Assembly: GCA_013368325.1 (NCBI GenBank)
Contig: JAACJK010000221.1
Location: forward strand, 310,001 to 374,000
Reading direction: 5' to 3'
Origin: Ephemerocybe angulata
Taxonomy: Eukaryota; Basidiomycota; Agaricomycetes; Agaricales; Psathyrellaceae
Length of the DNA stretch: 64,000 bases
Both the position numbers and the translations under genes were made by a program. Positions 11,741 through 23,888 of the stretch are shown here, piece by piece. Positions within the stretch are counted from its first letter, which is position 1, and every line of letters starts with the position of its first letter. A model generated the notes under the pieces. The model was not told where the DNA came from. It worked only from the letters and a program-made list of their open reading frames with translations, and did not search any database.

Positions 11741-12079
11741 ATGACATTAGGTCACGGTTCGAGACCCGCTATGCGCCCAACTCTATCGCCAGCAACGCGC
11801 TACTCCTATGGCCTTCCTCCGGTTAACATGAACACCGCACACAGGGCCTATGGCAGTATCCGCGAACTACCAACCGGCCACCCACTAGGCTACACCCCTC
11901 CACCGGGGTGCCTACTTCCCCCTCACCTCGCTGGCGCCCACCCCACTGGGGATTCTGCCCACAGCACGCTGCACCCCCCGCCCCCAGCTCGATATGTCCC
12001 TGGCCGTACGACCAACATGAGCTATGCCCAAGCCCTGGCTTCCCAGAACCCCCCTCGCCCCTCGGCCGCGAAGTCTTGA
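11741..12079 (+). CDS. Possible small proline-rich protein, antisense to the DUF6534 gene tail
   Basis: An ATG at 11741 opens a 112-residue frame ending in TGA at 12077-12079. A TATAAATG motif lies about 86 bases upstream, a plausible core promoter distance. The product is rich in Pro, Gly, His and Ala and ends MSYAQALASQNPPRPSAAKS. It has no domain, signal peptide or membrane segment. It overlaps, in antisense, the predicted C-terminal extension of the minus-strand membrane protein, so at least one of the two readings may be spurious here. I do not recognise a family. Confidence 0.25.
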   Translation: MTLGHGSRPAMRPTLSPATRYSYGLPPVNMNTAHRAYGSIRELPTGHPLGYTPPPGCLLPPHLAGAHPTGDSAHSTLHPPPPARYVPGRTTNMSYAQALASQNPPRPSAAKS

Positions 12080-13862
12080 AGATCCCCGTATCATAAACGT
12101 CCATCGACGCATCATCCCTAACAACGAAAGTGGGGAAATCAACCGCGTTTAAATTCTTCCTCGCGAGGTTGCTGAGCTGCGTCCCCTCGGCAGAAGTCCG
12201 ATTCAGACTCCCTTGAGCAGATGCGCTGGTGCCGCCGCGACGACCCCACGGGACGTTCCCAGCCTGGCGCGGATTTACTTGAGCATGCGGGAGTGCGATT
12301 GAGGGGACATCAGAGAGGCGTACGTGTGGATCGATTCCTTCCATGAGACGTTCCTTTAACTCGAACCTGACGTTCAGGGTATCCATCAACGTCTGCGATA
12401 GTGGGTGAGCGCCTAATTTTATTCGCAGAAGCTACGTTGGCAATGACATACCGTAGTGTATGTTCGTCCGATAGGGATCATGAACATGGCGTAGAGTATA
12501 GTGTGGGGGCGTACGACTGCACGAATCGAATCGAATGAGCAGATAACGGACCACACAGGGACGAGACTCACGGAATGCCACCAGGCCGCAGATCGCGAGC
12601 ATCGCTGAGAAGGCACCCGTCTGGATACACCCGCGGATAAGGCGGTTTATTACAGTATCTGTACGGCGGTATCCCGTTCGACAGCGGTGGAAGAAACAGC
12701 TCATAAAGCCTGGTTCACGGGGGTTAGTAGTTGAATCGCAGAGCAGGACGAAGGGCACAAGGCTTACAAGAAACGAAGATGTCGATTGTCATTTGAATAG
12801 TGAGCCATGATACGATGAACGGCCTCAGGGTGTAGAGAAGTGTAGGACTAGTGACCATGAGTGCAATTCATTCAGCCAGGAACGGGAGCCGACCTACTCA
12901 TCCATAATCCACATCCTGAGCAGCCCAAGTGAGGAGGTATTTTCAGAATGGTACTGCAACAAACTAAGTAGAACACTCACCGAATACCAAAAGCTACTCC
13001 AGTAGCAAGCTCAGCCATAGTCATTGAAAGTACAATTGCATACAGGGCCTTATTCTTTGATATCCCGTACATTCTAAGACGGGCGGGTTAGGATCAAAGG
13101 ATGAGAGTAGGTAGCAGTTGGACCCTCACCGAAGCCCAAGAAACAGATGGCTCACGCATGCGGTAACCGCTGTGCCAATAGGGATGAATGCACAAGGCCA
13201 ATGTGTATCTAGAGCCAATATCAGTATCCTGGCTTCGTTCCCAAAGCTATCGAAACGCACTACTAAAGACAGCGGGATTGGAAAAGTTGACAACACTGAC
13301 GCAAGCCAGGGATGAGCGTCTAATCAGGAGATATAGACTTGCATGAAGCGTACGTGAATATCCAAGAGAGATAGATCATACTGAAGGACGAGGAGAAGTG
13401 ACACTGGCAGTCAGAAAGGAGTTCACGCATTTTGGTGTCAAGGCTTACAAAATGCTTTGGGCAGTGTCGAGAGTGAAAAGGAAAAGCACGGCAAGTCTGT
13501 GAAGCCCATCTGTGAAATGCCTTCGGGAAGAATGTCAAGCAGGCATACTTTACGCGTAGTTTATCGTCAAAGTCTAAGATAAACGAGTCAGTTGACTGAT
13601 GGAACGCTGGGACCTGAAAGATAGACGAAAATCTCACTGGTATTATGATAGGTTGTGTATTGGCAAGACACGACGCCATACAAATAAGTATTGACTGCAG
13701 TCCCAATACTTTAGCGTTCGGGGCTTTAAAGGCGTCCAAGCTATAGGTACGAACCTGTGACGCCGATTAGAAGAGTTCCTGTGTGTCGAAGAAGGCGGTG
13801 AGGAGGGCGTATAGGCGCTATGACTAGTGAGGCGCACCGAGTATATCATCATATTCGCCCAT
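11823..13862 (-). CDS. Polytopic membrane protein with DUF6534 domain
   Basis: This is a member of the expanded Agaricomycete family of seven-helix membrane proteins with a C-terminal DUF6534 domain; function is unknown. About a dozen short exons can be spliced. The start ATG at 13862 gives MGEYDDILG, which joins across a 62-nt intron to TLLIGVT and then LGLQSILI. Later exons encode KLAVLFLFTLDTAQSI, VVNFSNPAVF, a helix THWPCAFIPIGTAVTAC, then MYGISKNKALYAIVLSMTMA, LRPFIVSWLTIQMTIDIFVS, and the DUF6534 core: CRTGYRRTDTVINRLIRG, FSAMLAICGLVAF, ILYAMFMIPIGRTYTT, LMDTLNVRFELKERL. These match the usual pattern of NxVIxRLxxxxxxTG, helices, and LNAR-like ending. The C-terminal 90 residues down to 11823 are low-complexity and overlap an antisense frame, so the true stop may be reached earlier through an unseen splice. 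Confidence 0.72.
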
Positions 13863-15889
13863 GAGAAACCCTCAAAAAATGTGGAGAGAAGTAGACCTGA
13901 GGTTAAGAGCTGCAAGAATAGATGCGAGGCTGCCAGTGCCGAGAAACAAGGTTGATGCAGTGTATTATTGAATGAACGAGGGATTCAAGGGCAAGATAGG
14001 ATAAGATAGAAGGAAGAATCGATGAAAGTATCCCAACCCCGAACCTAGGTCCTTATAAGGGCCCGCGGCCCGTACCCAGCACCGACGATATTAACGGCCT
14101 TGTATATGCCCAAATGCAGAGAAGCTTTAGGGCGTCAACAAGAATGGGATCTGCGCACTGGATTGGACATTTTTTACCCCAGAATCTTTTCGTTGATCGA
14201 GTTAATTCAGGGACTGCCCAACAGTACCCACGCGTGTGCGTCAGGGTCGCAGTCTATTAGCTGGAATGGTAGTAGTCACCCGAGTCTCCGTTGCGATTCA
14301 ACATATCGCGTTGCCTGAGCTTTAGTCACTGTGGCCTTGAGAGGCACTGCCATCCCGCTCAGGTTTCGAGGGCTCCCGACCAGAAAGCGCAAGACGATGA
14401 ACGACAGCCTTTCAAGTATTGACTAGTCGCTATCTCTTACCGTGTTCGTAACAGGAGACGGGGTTTTACCTGAAACGGAACCATGAGCTCATAGCCTTTG
14501 AATGCTCGGAATTTTGAAGGAGCCCACTCACAATATTCACAGCGCCATTGCGGAAGTCCCTGTTCATCCTTGGCTCACGGAGGATGCCATATGGGAGTAT
14601 ACATACCTCCAAGAAGGAGTATCCATACCAGAGCTGTATTACGCGTCGTCCAGTGCCTATCGACGACGCAACGATGATGCTTAGCTCGAAGCGCGCTCCG
14701 AATGGCCGGGGCAGACGCCTCCCAGTCTGAAGGAGTACTTACATACGCCCACAACTCTGTGGCGCGTTGCCCAATCCAGCAAGGCGGTGTACGGGTAGTA
14801 AGAAAGCCATGTATCTGGGCAACACGTCGACTGGTATGTGGGTAGCCATGGCGGATGAGGTCAAGTTGCCTTGAGGTCCCCGTTTGACCTGGCTTCTTTT
14901 GCGCTGATTTGCCTTGCATCAGAAAATCCGATCAAATCAGCGTAAATTCCACTGACAGAAACATACTTAGCCAAATGTGCGAAGTCGACTGGGCATTGGC
15001 GTGCCACTGAGACCATTGTTAGATGGTGAGGTCGTTACAGAAAGGCGATCCCAGTGTCATTTTACCTCCACCTCCAGCATTCCAGCACCATTCAACCCGA
15101 ATCGACTCCCAAGTTGCGAAAACCTTGTATACAAAGTTATGTAGACGTGAGCACAACTCCGTAGTTCTAATTTACACGAGGCCGCTCAGTTGAGTATCAG
15201 TTCTCAGCGGCGAGTTCTCACAAGCTGTGGTTACCGATGATAAGCACTGGACTTGGAGAAGGCTGCCACAGCCTGACATCCAAAAGTATAAGTGTGCAGG
15301 GTCGTGGAGTTAACGGAATCTTGCAGGCTCCCAATGCCCGTCCTCGTTCGAACTTTCCACACAAGGCGGAGCCGTCTTGTCCCAGGACGCTCTCACAGTC
15401 ATAAATGCTCATTCTGAGCGATGGTAGACCGTACCGACCTCTGAGTGGCACTGGTAGGTGCCGTACTACTGGACAACCAGATACTAAGCAATGATGAAAA
15501 CAGGAACATTCCATGATATACATAGAAATACTATTAAGGGTACATCGTGCCTAGTTGTGGTTATCATGATAGTCCGCGGCGTAGACAAGCGAAGGCACTA
15601 CAGAGAGAGATGTCCATTTAACGAGCGTGAGGCTGCTAGCGCACCTGGAGTATTAGTTAAACAAGGATGGTACAGACTGGTACAGATGAAAGAGAGTAAT
15701 CATTTTAAGCGCCAGTGCACGCTGGGGGAACAGCTACGCTAACCGCGCTGTAGGCACTAAGCGGGAGTTAGTATGTCACACTTAGGCGATAGCATGGTAT
15801 ACTCACTTTGGATACGAGCACCCAGCAACAGGCCTAAAAGAAAAGATTCGTTTATCAGCCTCGAAAACGCTCATCACGGCGAGGCAGGC
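13863..15889. other. Region with exon-like fragments but no assembled gene
   Basis: I could not assemble a gene here. On the minus strand around 14450-14900 there are short open pieces flanked by good splice signals, including one reading SIIVASSIGTGRRVIQLW and another reading DEQGLPQWRCEYCYELMVPF after removal of a 36-nt GT-AG segment. They could belong to a degraded or many-intron gene, but no family was recognised. A TTATAAGG motif near 14051 may be a core promoter element for the DUF6534 gene starting at 13862 on the minus strand. Confidence 0.3.
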
Positions 15890-18816
15890 TTAAGAGACGT
15901 ACACATATGCGAGCTCGTTATCATCAGGGTTGCTCCAACCAGAGCCGGCATCGACTTTCGGTGCGGCAGTGAAAGTGGGGCCCGCCAGACTCTTGAGGGT
16001 TCCTGTGGCGGTATATGTTGGAAGCGCGGCGGCCTCGAGACCTGGGCTAAGGGTCGCAGGAGGGAACGCCGGAGTAGGAACAATCTTGCCAGGGCCCTAC
16101 AAGAAGAAAATGTTGAATAAGTTGGATAGAAAGATAAGAAGGATGATACATACACCGCCTGTCGCTGATGCGGGATACTGGCCGTCGAATGGCTGATATG
16201 GGGCGGCAGCACTGTCGCAGACGCCTTTCGAGCCACGGGGGTCTATACGCAATTGATCAGTCAACCATGCATTTAATTAGCGCTTGCAGTGTTAAACACA
16301 CCTTTTGGAATCCAGCCCTTCTCGAGCCCGAGCTTGTAATGCCACATGGGGCACGATGAAGTCTTCAGTTCGCTGGATTCGCCGATCTTCCATGTCCAGT
16401 AGAACCAGTTCTGCAGAGCGTCCATGGAAGCAAGAGAAACTTGCTGCAAACCATCAATCGTAGCTTGGTCCCAGGCCTAACAGTATCAAATCATGCAGGA
16501 AGAAGGATAGGAAACAATATATCGGTCAGTTCTCAGATGTAGGAAGCGAAGACGGCAATGCGTACCGCCCAGTTATCCCAAAAGTCACATCCTTCAGCTT
16601 CCCCAGATCCAACGCCATTGAGGTTGAGTCCGCAGCCGTTTATAGCGGTCGAGAATTCTCCGGCAATGGTGATGCCGAAAATGCTACTGGACTTGCTCGT
16701 TCCGGATCCCCAGTCACTTTGGGTATGTCAGAAGCGATCAGCTTTTCGTTGTGCTAATTCACCCACCAGACTCGTTTTACGCTTGACTCAGGCCTAAGGG
16801 ATTGAAGATGTGATCAGCGGCGGTGAGTGGAATGAGCGATTTGGAAACTGACGTTGCTTTCATGTTTCCTTCGAATGCAAGGTACTGTCATTAAATTGCG
16901 CTCAGTATTCCACGCGACAATCAACAGTGGGAAAGCCGAAACGTACCGGATGTTGGTCGAGAATGACACGATCAGCTCCGGGGAGGGCTCCCTGCCATTT
17001 CTCAAGCTGGAAAAAACGGATTGGTTGGTCATTACCTCGTTGAAAATAGGAGGTGTACACTCACTCCGAGGAAACCTTCGTGCATCGCGATATAGAGACC
17101 GTTCCCTTTGCCAGTTCCACTATCAGGGCTGTCAGTATGTGCGGCATGAGGAGCGTTGATGAGACGAGGACGCACGTCACTTTGCGTATAGCCTCGTGGG
17201 CGGCACCATAGAAACTCTGAATCGCCTCAGTTCCAACAACATTTCGGATTTCGTTCACGATGCCAAACCTGCAAGTAAGTGTTGGGTCAGCAGACAGCGC
17301 AGTGGAGGTCGTTGAAAGGAACCTACATCAAGACTACGTCCTTGTACTGTGGCTGGTTGACGAACTCCGTGAAGATACGAATATACGTCAGGGTCCGCTG
17401 GGCATTGGCGACTCCCATTACACCGTTCATACTAGAAACATTCGGAACATCAGCACATGTCGTATACCTCAAGCAAAGCTCTTACAAGTTGATCTCGCCA
17501 CCTGGGGTTAAAGGCCAGCGTTAGGACCAGGCGAAGGTAATCTATCAGGTAACGCACCTTTTCCGGAGTGATTCCAGCCGTTTTGGCTTCCAGGAAGGCC
17601 GTGGAAGTCAAGGTAGATTCGAAGGCCGTACTTTCGCGCCCACACCAGTCTGGAATACCTTTAGATATTGATTCAAAGGGAAGACTCGAACTCACGCTTT
17701 CAGGAAGTACTTCCACGAGACACCTTCCAAGTAAGGCTCGTCGTTCATCGTTTCGATGGCCCAGTATCCAATTGGTATCCGGATCCAGTTTAAGCCGGCC
17801 CCTGTTACGGTTCGAATTGTCAAAATAAGCGCCTTGAGTGCACATCGGCGAACAGTCCCGACCTGCGATTTCGGCAAAGTCTTGCTCAGTCTGATAGCAT
17901 GATATCGTCAATGGACATTTAGCAGGGACAATAAAGCTGGGACTCACGATGAAAGTCTTGTAGTGGTTCTCCATTTCTTCGGCAAGCTTGCTGCCCATTG
18001 CCTGACACAATGTCCACTCGTCCTCCACTTTCACCCCAAGGTCGTTCTTGTAGTATTTTTCGTACAGGGCAGGAACGATGAAGGGCTCCGTGACTGAACC
18101 GACCGAATATCAGCAACTGGACCCCCAGTTTCGAAAACCTTATTTATCCTCACCTAGCCATCCGCTATGCAAAAGGTAGGTCATGTCAGTTCCGAATACG
18201 ACGGAGCCGACACCAAACTCACCCGAGATTCACACCACGAATGACATCCTCGCCCCATTTCCACTCCTCCCCAATCCTGGGACTCCAGCTCTGCGCTTTC
18301 CCCCCACTATCCAACGGTTTCTTCGGGTCGTGAACCCACTCCCCGTCAAACTCGCTCGCGTATGTGAAGGTTTTGCCATCTTCGGCCGTGATGGTGCTTC
18401 CAGTCTTCCCAGATATGAGACTTTCCGCCTTCCCACCCGCCCCAGAAGTTGAATTTGCGCCCCCCGCCCCAGTGGAGGTTCCTTTCTTCTTGCCGACAGT
18501 GAAAACGAGAGCGACAGCGACGCCGGCGGCAATGACAATGAAGACGCCCACGCCAATCAGTATCTTGGCTCTTCTGCTCATCCCTCCGGATTTCCTTGGC
18601 GCACCTCCGCCCACCAGGGGCAGAGCTGGAGTACTACCATAGCTTCCATGCTGATTCCGCTGTCAGCTCTTTCCGGTGAGTGTGACCAGCTTCACGCACC
18701 TCATTGAGAGAAGCGCTCGAGTTGTTGTATGATGTCTGAGAGGGGTAGGGGCTTTGGCCCTCCATAGGGTACCTACGGTGTACCCCGTCTCCGATGGGCA
18801 CGAGGTTGTAGGACAT
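15890..18816 (-). CDS. Membrane-anchored glucan 1,3-beta-glucosidase, GH5 (subfamily 9-like)
   Basis: This encodes an exo-beta-1,3-glucanase acting on cell-wall glucan, built as a type II membrane protein. Exon 1 (18816-18700) and exon 2 (18650-18223) give a cytosolic N-terminus, a basic SRRAK stop and one transmembrane helix [20 protein letters not shown], then a Ser/Gly-rich linker. The catalytic domain begins GVNLGGWLV, which is completed only by an 11-nt microexon at 18164-18154, and exon 4 is 18093-17948. Downstream exons show [35 protein letters not shown], the acid/base region [12 protein letters not shown], and the nucleophile region [14 protein letters not shown]. The last exons encode [20 protein letters not shown] and a Ser/Thr/Pro-rich tail ending ELAYVYVS. 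All catalytic residues are in place. It probably remodels walls during growth. Confidence 0.92.
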
Positions 18817-20443
18817 AACGGAAAAAGGAGCGGATTAAAGAAAGTGGAGAAGAGGAGGTCGAACGAGAGCAGGAGGAAGAGGGGGAAAGGGAAAGATGAT
18901 GATACGCTGATACCTAAAACACTCCCCGCATAGGACTCCTCCGTTTCAAAACGGTTTATGGACTTTGAACGGTTTATTGATTGCGAAGGATTGTGGTCGT
19001 TCAGGTCACAGGGTTGGCACGGCGTGTCGAGGGGAGGATGTTGGAGGCTGTTGGTGGTCGCATCCCCTGAAGATTGCTGTCATACGTATCGTAACTTACC
19101 CGGTGACATCGGGGCTCACCGATTGGCTATGTGGTGTTGTCGCATGCCTCAGATGAGAGCACCGGGTCCAATTCGTCCATCATTGAGAAGATGGGATCCA
19201 TGAGAACATCTGTTAGGCGCCAGAAGTAACCACGCGAGACGTGATAGGCGCCTCAGGGACCATGTACCTGTCGACACCGCAGAAAGGCCGGGAACTTCGA
19301 ACGAGGCGCGGAGAAGGATATCTAGCCCTGTACCTCCGTGTACTAGGAGAAACTCACCATGACGTTGGCAGTGCCAGAAATATGGTCATAACCGACAAAC
19401 GGCTATGCAATGGAAGCTGCACATGGTGATCTGGCATCTCAAAGTTCCAAATGGCTTCTTCGGATAGACCATGGGTAAAGTTGCCCGGAGAGTTTATGTA
19501 AACCTCTGAGCGACGCAGGAAGCGCCGAAGCGGAGGTGGGGAACCAGAGCCCCCAGTTCCAGCTCCTGCCGAATCAGCCGCGACTGGATAAAGCTAACAA
19601 TTCTTGCTTACCTGTGGTACCAACAACCAATCAGCAAACGGCTTGATAATCCTACTCCCCTTCCATAGTAGCCGTACTAGCGAGACTAATCGGATACGGG
19701 AAAACAGCGTTATGAGCGTTTTCATTGGGATTAGCCCTCAGTCATAAGCATACCCCTATGTACCCGGCGACACTGGTGGCTGCCGCCGCCAACTAAGGGA
19801 GGCTAAGGGCCAAGGCAGCCTGGTTTCAGATTTTCAGGACCAAGGTCGGGATCGCATCGCATGTTCTGAAATCAAGGGATACCTGACGCAAAACATGGGC
19901 GGTGCAGGGGTGGCTCGAAGGCGACATCCATAGTACTTTCTTGTGATAGCCTCCCCGGCCAGAACCCCGGCGTTCAGAAATTGGACCGCGTCCGGGCAAT
20001 ATCAGCTATCAGGTATCATGGTGGTGGTGGTGGGAGAGACGTCTGACGAAGCGCCTTTGCCCTGATTTGGCAAACCCGTCATGCTTACATACACCCGAAA
20101 CGTTCCCATCCCGCCCCGACAGCTCCCATATTTAGCGAGTTTCTGTCTAAATACGGGTATGTGAGCATCGGTGGTAGTGAATGGGCAACTCACTTGTACT
20201 GTTTCGACACACCTCTGAGATATGCTATATGCCCACTTCTCAAGCCGCATCCTCAGCCAGAATGGATCCAATCTGTGCCTGTGAAAAGCCGCAGCGCCGC
20301 TCAGGGTGAGGACATTGCCATCTGTCTATTTCATCAAACTATACAGTAGGCTGCAGGGACGCTCGTGCCACCCAGCGGCCGGCAGGCACATGGTGCGATT
20401 TTCCCGACCGCAGTGACAGAAGTAATGAAAGGGTCTGCTCTAA
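18817..20443. other. Divergent intergenic region
   Basis: About 1.6 kb lies between the divergent starts of the GH5 gene (-) and the second DUF6534 gene (+). Both promoters must lie here. I found no coding signal, tRNA or repeat. Confidence 0.5.
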
Positions 20444-20450
20444 TATAAAT
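20444..20450 (+). promoter_or_regulatory. TATA box for the second DUF6534 gene
   Basis: The sequence TATAAAT lies 46 bases upstream of the ATG at 20496 on the same strand. It is the only good TATA match near this start. Confidence 0.5.
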
Positions 20451-20495
20451 ATGAGCCTATTTCTCGAGGAGAGAAGGATCTACAGACAATCAAGG

Positions 20496-22211
20496 ATGGC
20501 TCCGATCAGCACCCCAGTCTCGCCAATTCCCTAGTAAGCTCTCTTTTCATCCCTCTGATTACCAATTTTCTGAATCATCTTCAGCTCTGGACCTGTTGTA
20601 TGTCAACTATTATCCCTACCGTACCCCATCCCTAGGAGCCCAGGACAGTGAACTAATGCGCTATGCGTATAGCTTATCGGAGCGCTGGTCGCATACTTCC
20701 TGATGGGCCTGTTTCTCGCCCAGCTTCGTGCGTCATTTTCAGTTACCTCGATTAGGAACGGTAGCAAGAAAGACTGATATCCTTTCGCAGTACAATATGT
20801 GCAAGGCACAGGCCAAAAGGACCGAATCTACCCCAAAGCGCTTGGTGCGGCTCATCCCTTTCCTCCAACGTCTGCCCCCATTCTCAAGCGATTCCATCAG
20901 TCGCTATAGTTTCCTTCTGCCAGATCTTGCATTTCGCTTTTCTCACACATAAAGCATGGAGGACCTTGGTTCTAGGGTTTGTTCACCCGGAATACCTCGT
21001 CACACAGGCGGTCGAGGCTCCTGCAACTCTGGTTCTAAACGGCGCTGGTAAGTACATTTGATAACGAGGGTAAATGAATTTCTGACCCAAACTGTATGCC
21101 AGTCTTTCTATTCGTTCAAATCTTCTTTGCCTGGTGAGCTTACACAAGTCCCAAACACATCCTGCATCTGACAATGATTTCCTAGGCGAATTTACGCACT
21201 GTCTGAGGACCTCAAAGTTATGAAATTCATACCAATCTTAATCATTGCGGTACGACTTTCCTCCATACTAATATCTTTAAGACCACGCTCAATGCATGGT
21301 TGCAGTTGACCCTCGTCCAGTTCGGCGCTTCCATCGGTATCGCAGCCGGGGTTAGTCCCACTTATTCGCGACCAGTGGCTCTGTCTGATAATCCCGTTGA
21401 CACAGTTCAGCGCAGTGGGACGCAACTCAAACGAAGTTAAGCTGAAGGAGAAGACCTTGATGGTGCTTCATCTCATCACGAATATGGTGACCGATACGAT
21501 CATCGCCTCATTCATGATCGCTCTTGTGAGTCGTTGGTTCCTGTCTTTGTCGGTTCTTATTAACCGTTGTTTCATAAAGCTCAACCGATACAGGCAGAAG
21601 ACCATATTTCGTCCAACGAGGGGCCTACTTCAAACCCTCCAACTGAACACCGTTGAGAACGGAGTCATCCTCACGGCGTTCGCCGCTGGAAACCTCGCAG
21701 TATGCTTGTCCAACGCTGTTGGCCTCGCAGGCGTCACCTTGTGAGTCGAATCCTTCTCCCTTATTCTGAGCTTTCCACTTAACCTGGACTTTACAGCCAA
21801 TATGTCATCGGCGGAGTGTACGTACCCCTCTCAGTACTAAGCGTCAACGAACATCTCACTGATTCAAACCCATCGATTCTTCCACCCCACAGCTATGCAA
21901 ATGTTCTCCTGGCATCGCTCAACAGACGTGAGAACCATCGCAAGTCCACCCTCACCGACGCAAGGTTCAACTCGAATGCGTTCGCCCTTTCCGCAGGGAG
22001 CTTCAGCCAGAACGCCGCCGCCGCCGCGAGGAGTGCGAATCGAAGCACTGGGACGTGCGGAACGGATGGCACTTCAACGACCGAGACGGGGCCCACCGTC
22101 AACATCGTTGTCACTCGAGAGTGTGACGCCAAGGTGGACCCCGTGCTCCTCACCGGCGCGGACTCTCGTTTCTCTAGCAAAGGCGAACTTGAGAAAAGGA
22201 CTGACCAGTGA
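20496..22211 (+). CDS. Second DUF6534 seven-helix membrane protein
   Basis: This gene encodes a second member of the DUF6534 membrane family, transcribed in the opposite direction to the one at 11823-13862. The ATG at 20496 begins MAPISTPVSPIP, and splicing gives YSGPVLIGALVAYFLMGLFL, then LLQYVQGTGQKDRIYPKAL. Later exons encode FLFVQIFFAW, RIYALSEDLKVMKFIPILII, LTLVQFGASIGIAAG, the TM stretch VTDTIIASFMIALL, and the DUF6534 core with LNTVENGVILTAFAAGNLAV. A short exon QYVIGGVY leads to the LNAR-like motif ANVLLASLNRRENHRK. The last exon ends in a Ser/Ala/Thr-rich cytosolic tail with SSKGELEKRTDQ. The segment between about 20850 and 20950, covering the third helix, is the least certain part of my splicing. 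Function is unknown; a receptor or transporter role has been guessed for such proteins only by shape. Confidence 0.82.
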
Positions 22212-23888
22212 CATAGATGCACCGAGTTGTATACCCCAGTCCTTTTGAATGATCTTATGAAGCTTGTCTTATTATTTGTAACGATCCCTCCCCTCATCAC
22301 TCTTTTAATCTATATGTATGCTTGAAAGACATTAGCGTGAACTCAGCGAACAATCGACGTACTTTCTCCAGCCCAACTGGGCGCCTATTCACCCTCTGTC
22401 CCCCACTTTAGTTCTATGTCGATCAGCAACGCTGCATGGACAGACAGTCAATAAGGCTTCTGCATATAGAGTAGACCTCAGATCTAGACTCCTCCAGTGC
22501 CCAAGGCGGTTCTCGTAAGGGTTCTGTGTCGAAGAGATTTAGACGCTGGGCGCTAATCGCGCGCCTATCCCACCCACCGTGTCCCTATTAGCTGCCACCC
22601 TACCCGCTGAAGAACGCACTAGATCCATAACCAGGAGATCGAGAGAGCGAAAGGTGGACGCCTCATAAACAACCACACACATCACGGAGAAGGTGGAAAC
22701 GATATCTGGGCGTCGCGGGCCACGTAGGAAAGACCGCATCCGGATTATATGAGATCCTCACCAAACTCAAGAGTCGAATCCACACATTTGAGGAGAGACA
22801 CGGAACCAAGACTTTCGATATTACTTCTACGACAAATGCGGGGAGAGACAAGACAGCCATACGAAACAAAGAAACAACACAGAGATACGCAGACAAGAAA
22901 CGCTCGATTTTTGAAAAGGAAGGAAAAAGACACACATATGCATACGACACAAAAGACAGCCACAACAAGAAAGAGAATGCATAAAAGATCAAGAAAAAAG
23001 GGCAAACGCAAGACGAGACTAAAGATAAAACTTGGGAAAATGTATAGTATAAGAGACGAAAGCACAACTTCGCACACTCCTGGCCGTCCAAACGCACCCC
23101 ACCGCCCAAACCTCTCCACACTCGAAAGCCAGTACCCATCCAGTCCGACAACACACTCCAAACCGGACGGATACGCGCTCTCGATCCACGGACAGGTTCA
23201 TTCGATGGCCAGAGTCTGGCAGGCACACGGGAGCAGCCTCCAGGCAAATGATCAATCGATCGACCAAGTCACGCTCGCACCGTTCATCTTCAAAGCGTGA
23301 CTTGACAGATAAACAGACAGACGGTAAGCAAGGCAGCAGAAGACCAGAATGAATGCAAAGTAGAACGAAACATCAAACACCCCACCGTAGCCCGTACTTG
23401 ACCTAGCCCAGCGAATCGCAGCGAACAACCTATACCCACAAGCCTCCGACGGGCAGGCAAGTGAACACATTCTGGCGCCCTCCCGATGTCGCCAGCCGAC
23501 AGCAGCACAAAGCGTACAAATGGAATGGATAGATGCATCGAAAGAAAGAATCGCCAAACAAAATCCATGCGGCCGACAATCTCGGACTCCGCACCGGAGA
23601 GCACCAAGCCAACGAGATGGGCGAGCTCCATAGAAGCGTACGACAACCACAAGTTCACTCAGCAACCAATGACCCTGCACTCTCTGTTGAGAACACCGAA
23701 CCAATCGATCGACGACAGAACTGTGCAAGCCGAACGATGAAGGGGGAGAATAGAATAGAAAGGTAGAAGGAGAAAAGGGTGCTCAAATAGGAAGAAGAAT
23801 GAAGGGAATACGCTATAGAGAATACTAAAAGAAATTAAGAAAAGAAGGCAAGGGAGAAGGAAAAGAGACATAGAAAGCTGAAAACATC
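22212..23888. other. Convergent intergenic region, strand-biased
   Basis: This 1.7 kb lies between two convergent stop codons. The + strand is markedly purine- and A-rich (for example around 22850-23060 and 23740-23880). Long open frames result on both strands, but none resembles a protein. It probably holds long 3' untranslated regions. Confidence 0.45.

Noticed and set aside
22749..23300. 183-codon + strand frame rich in Lys, Arg and Thr
   Set aside because: It follows from A- and purine-rich base composition; both strands are open across the same stretch, so it is likely noncoding.
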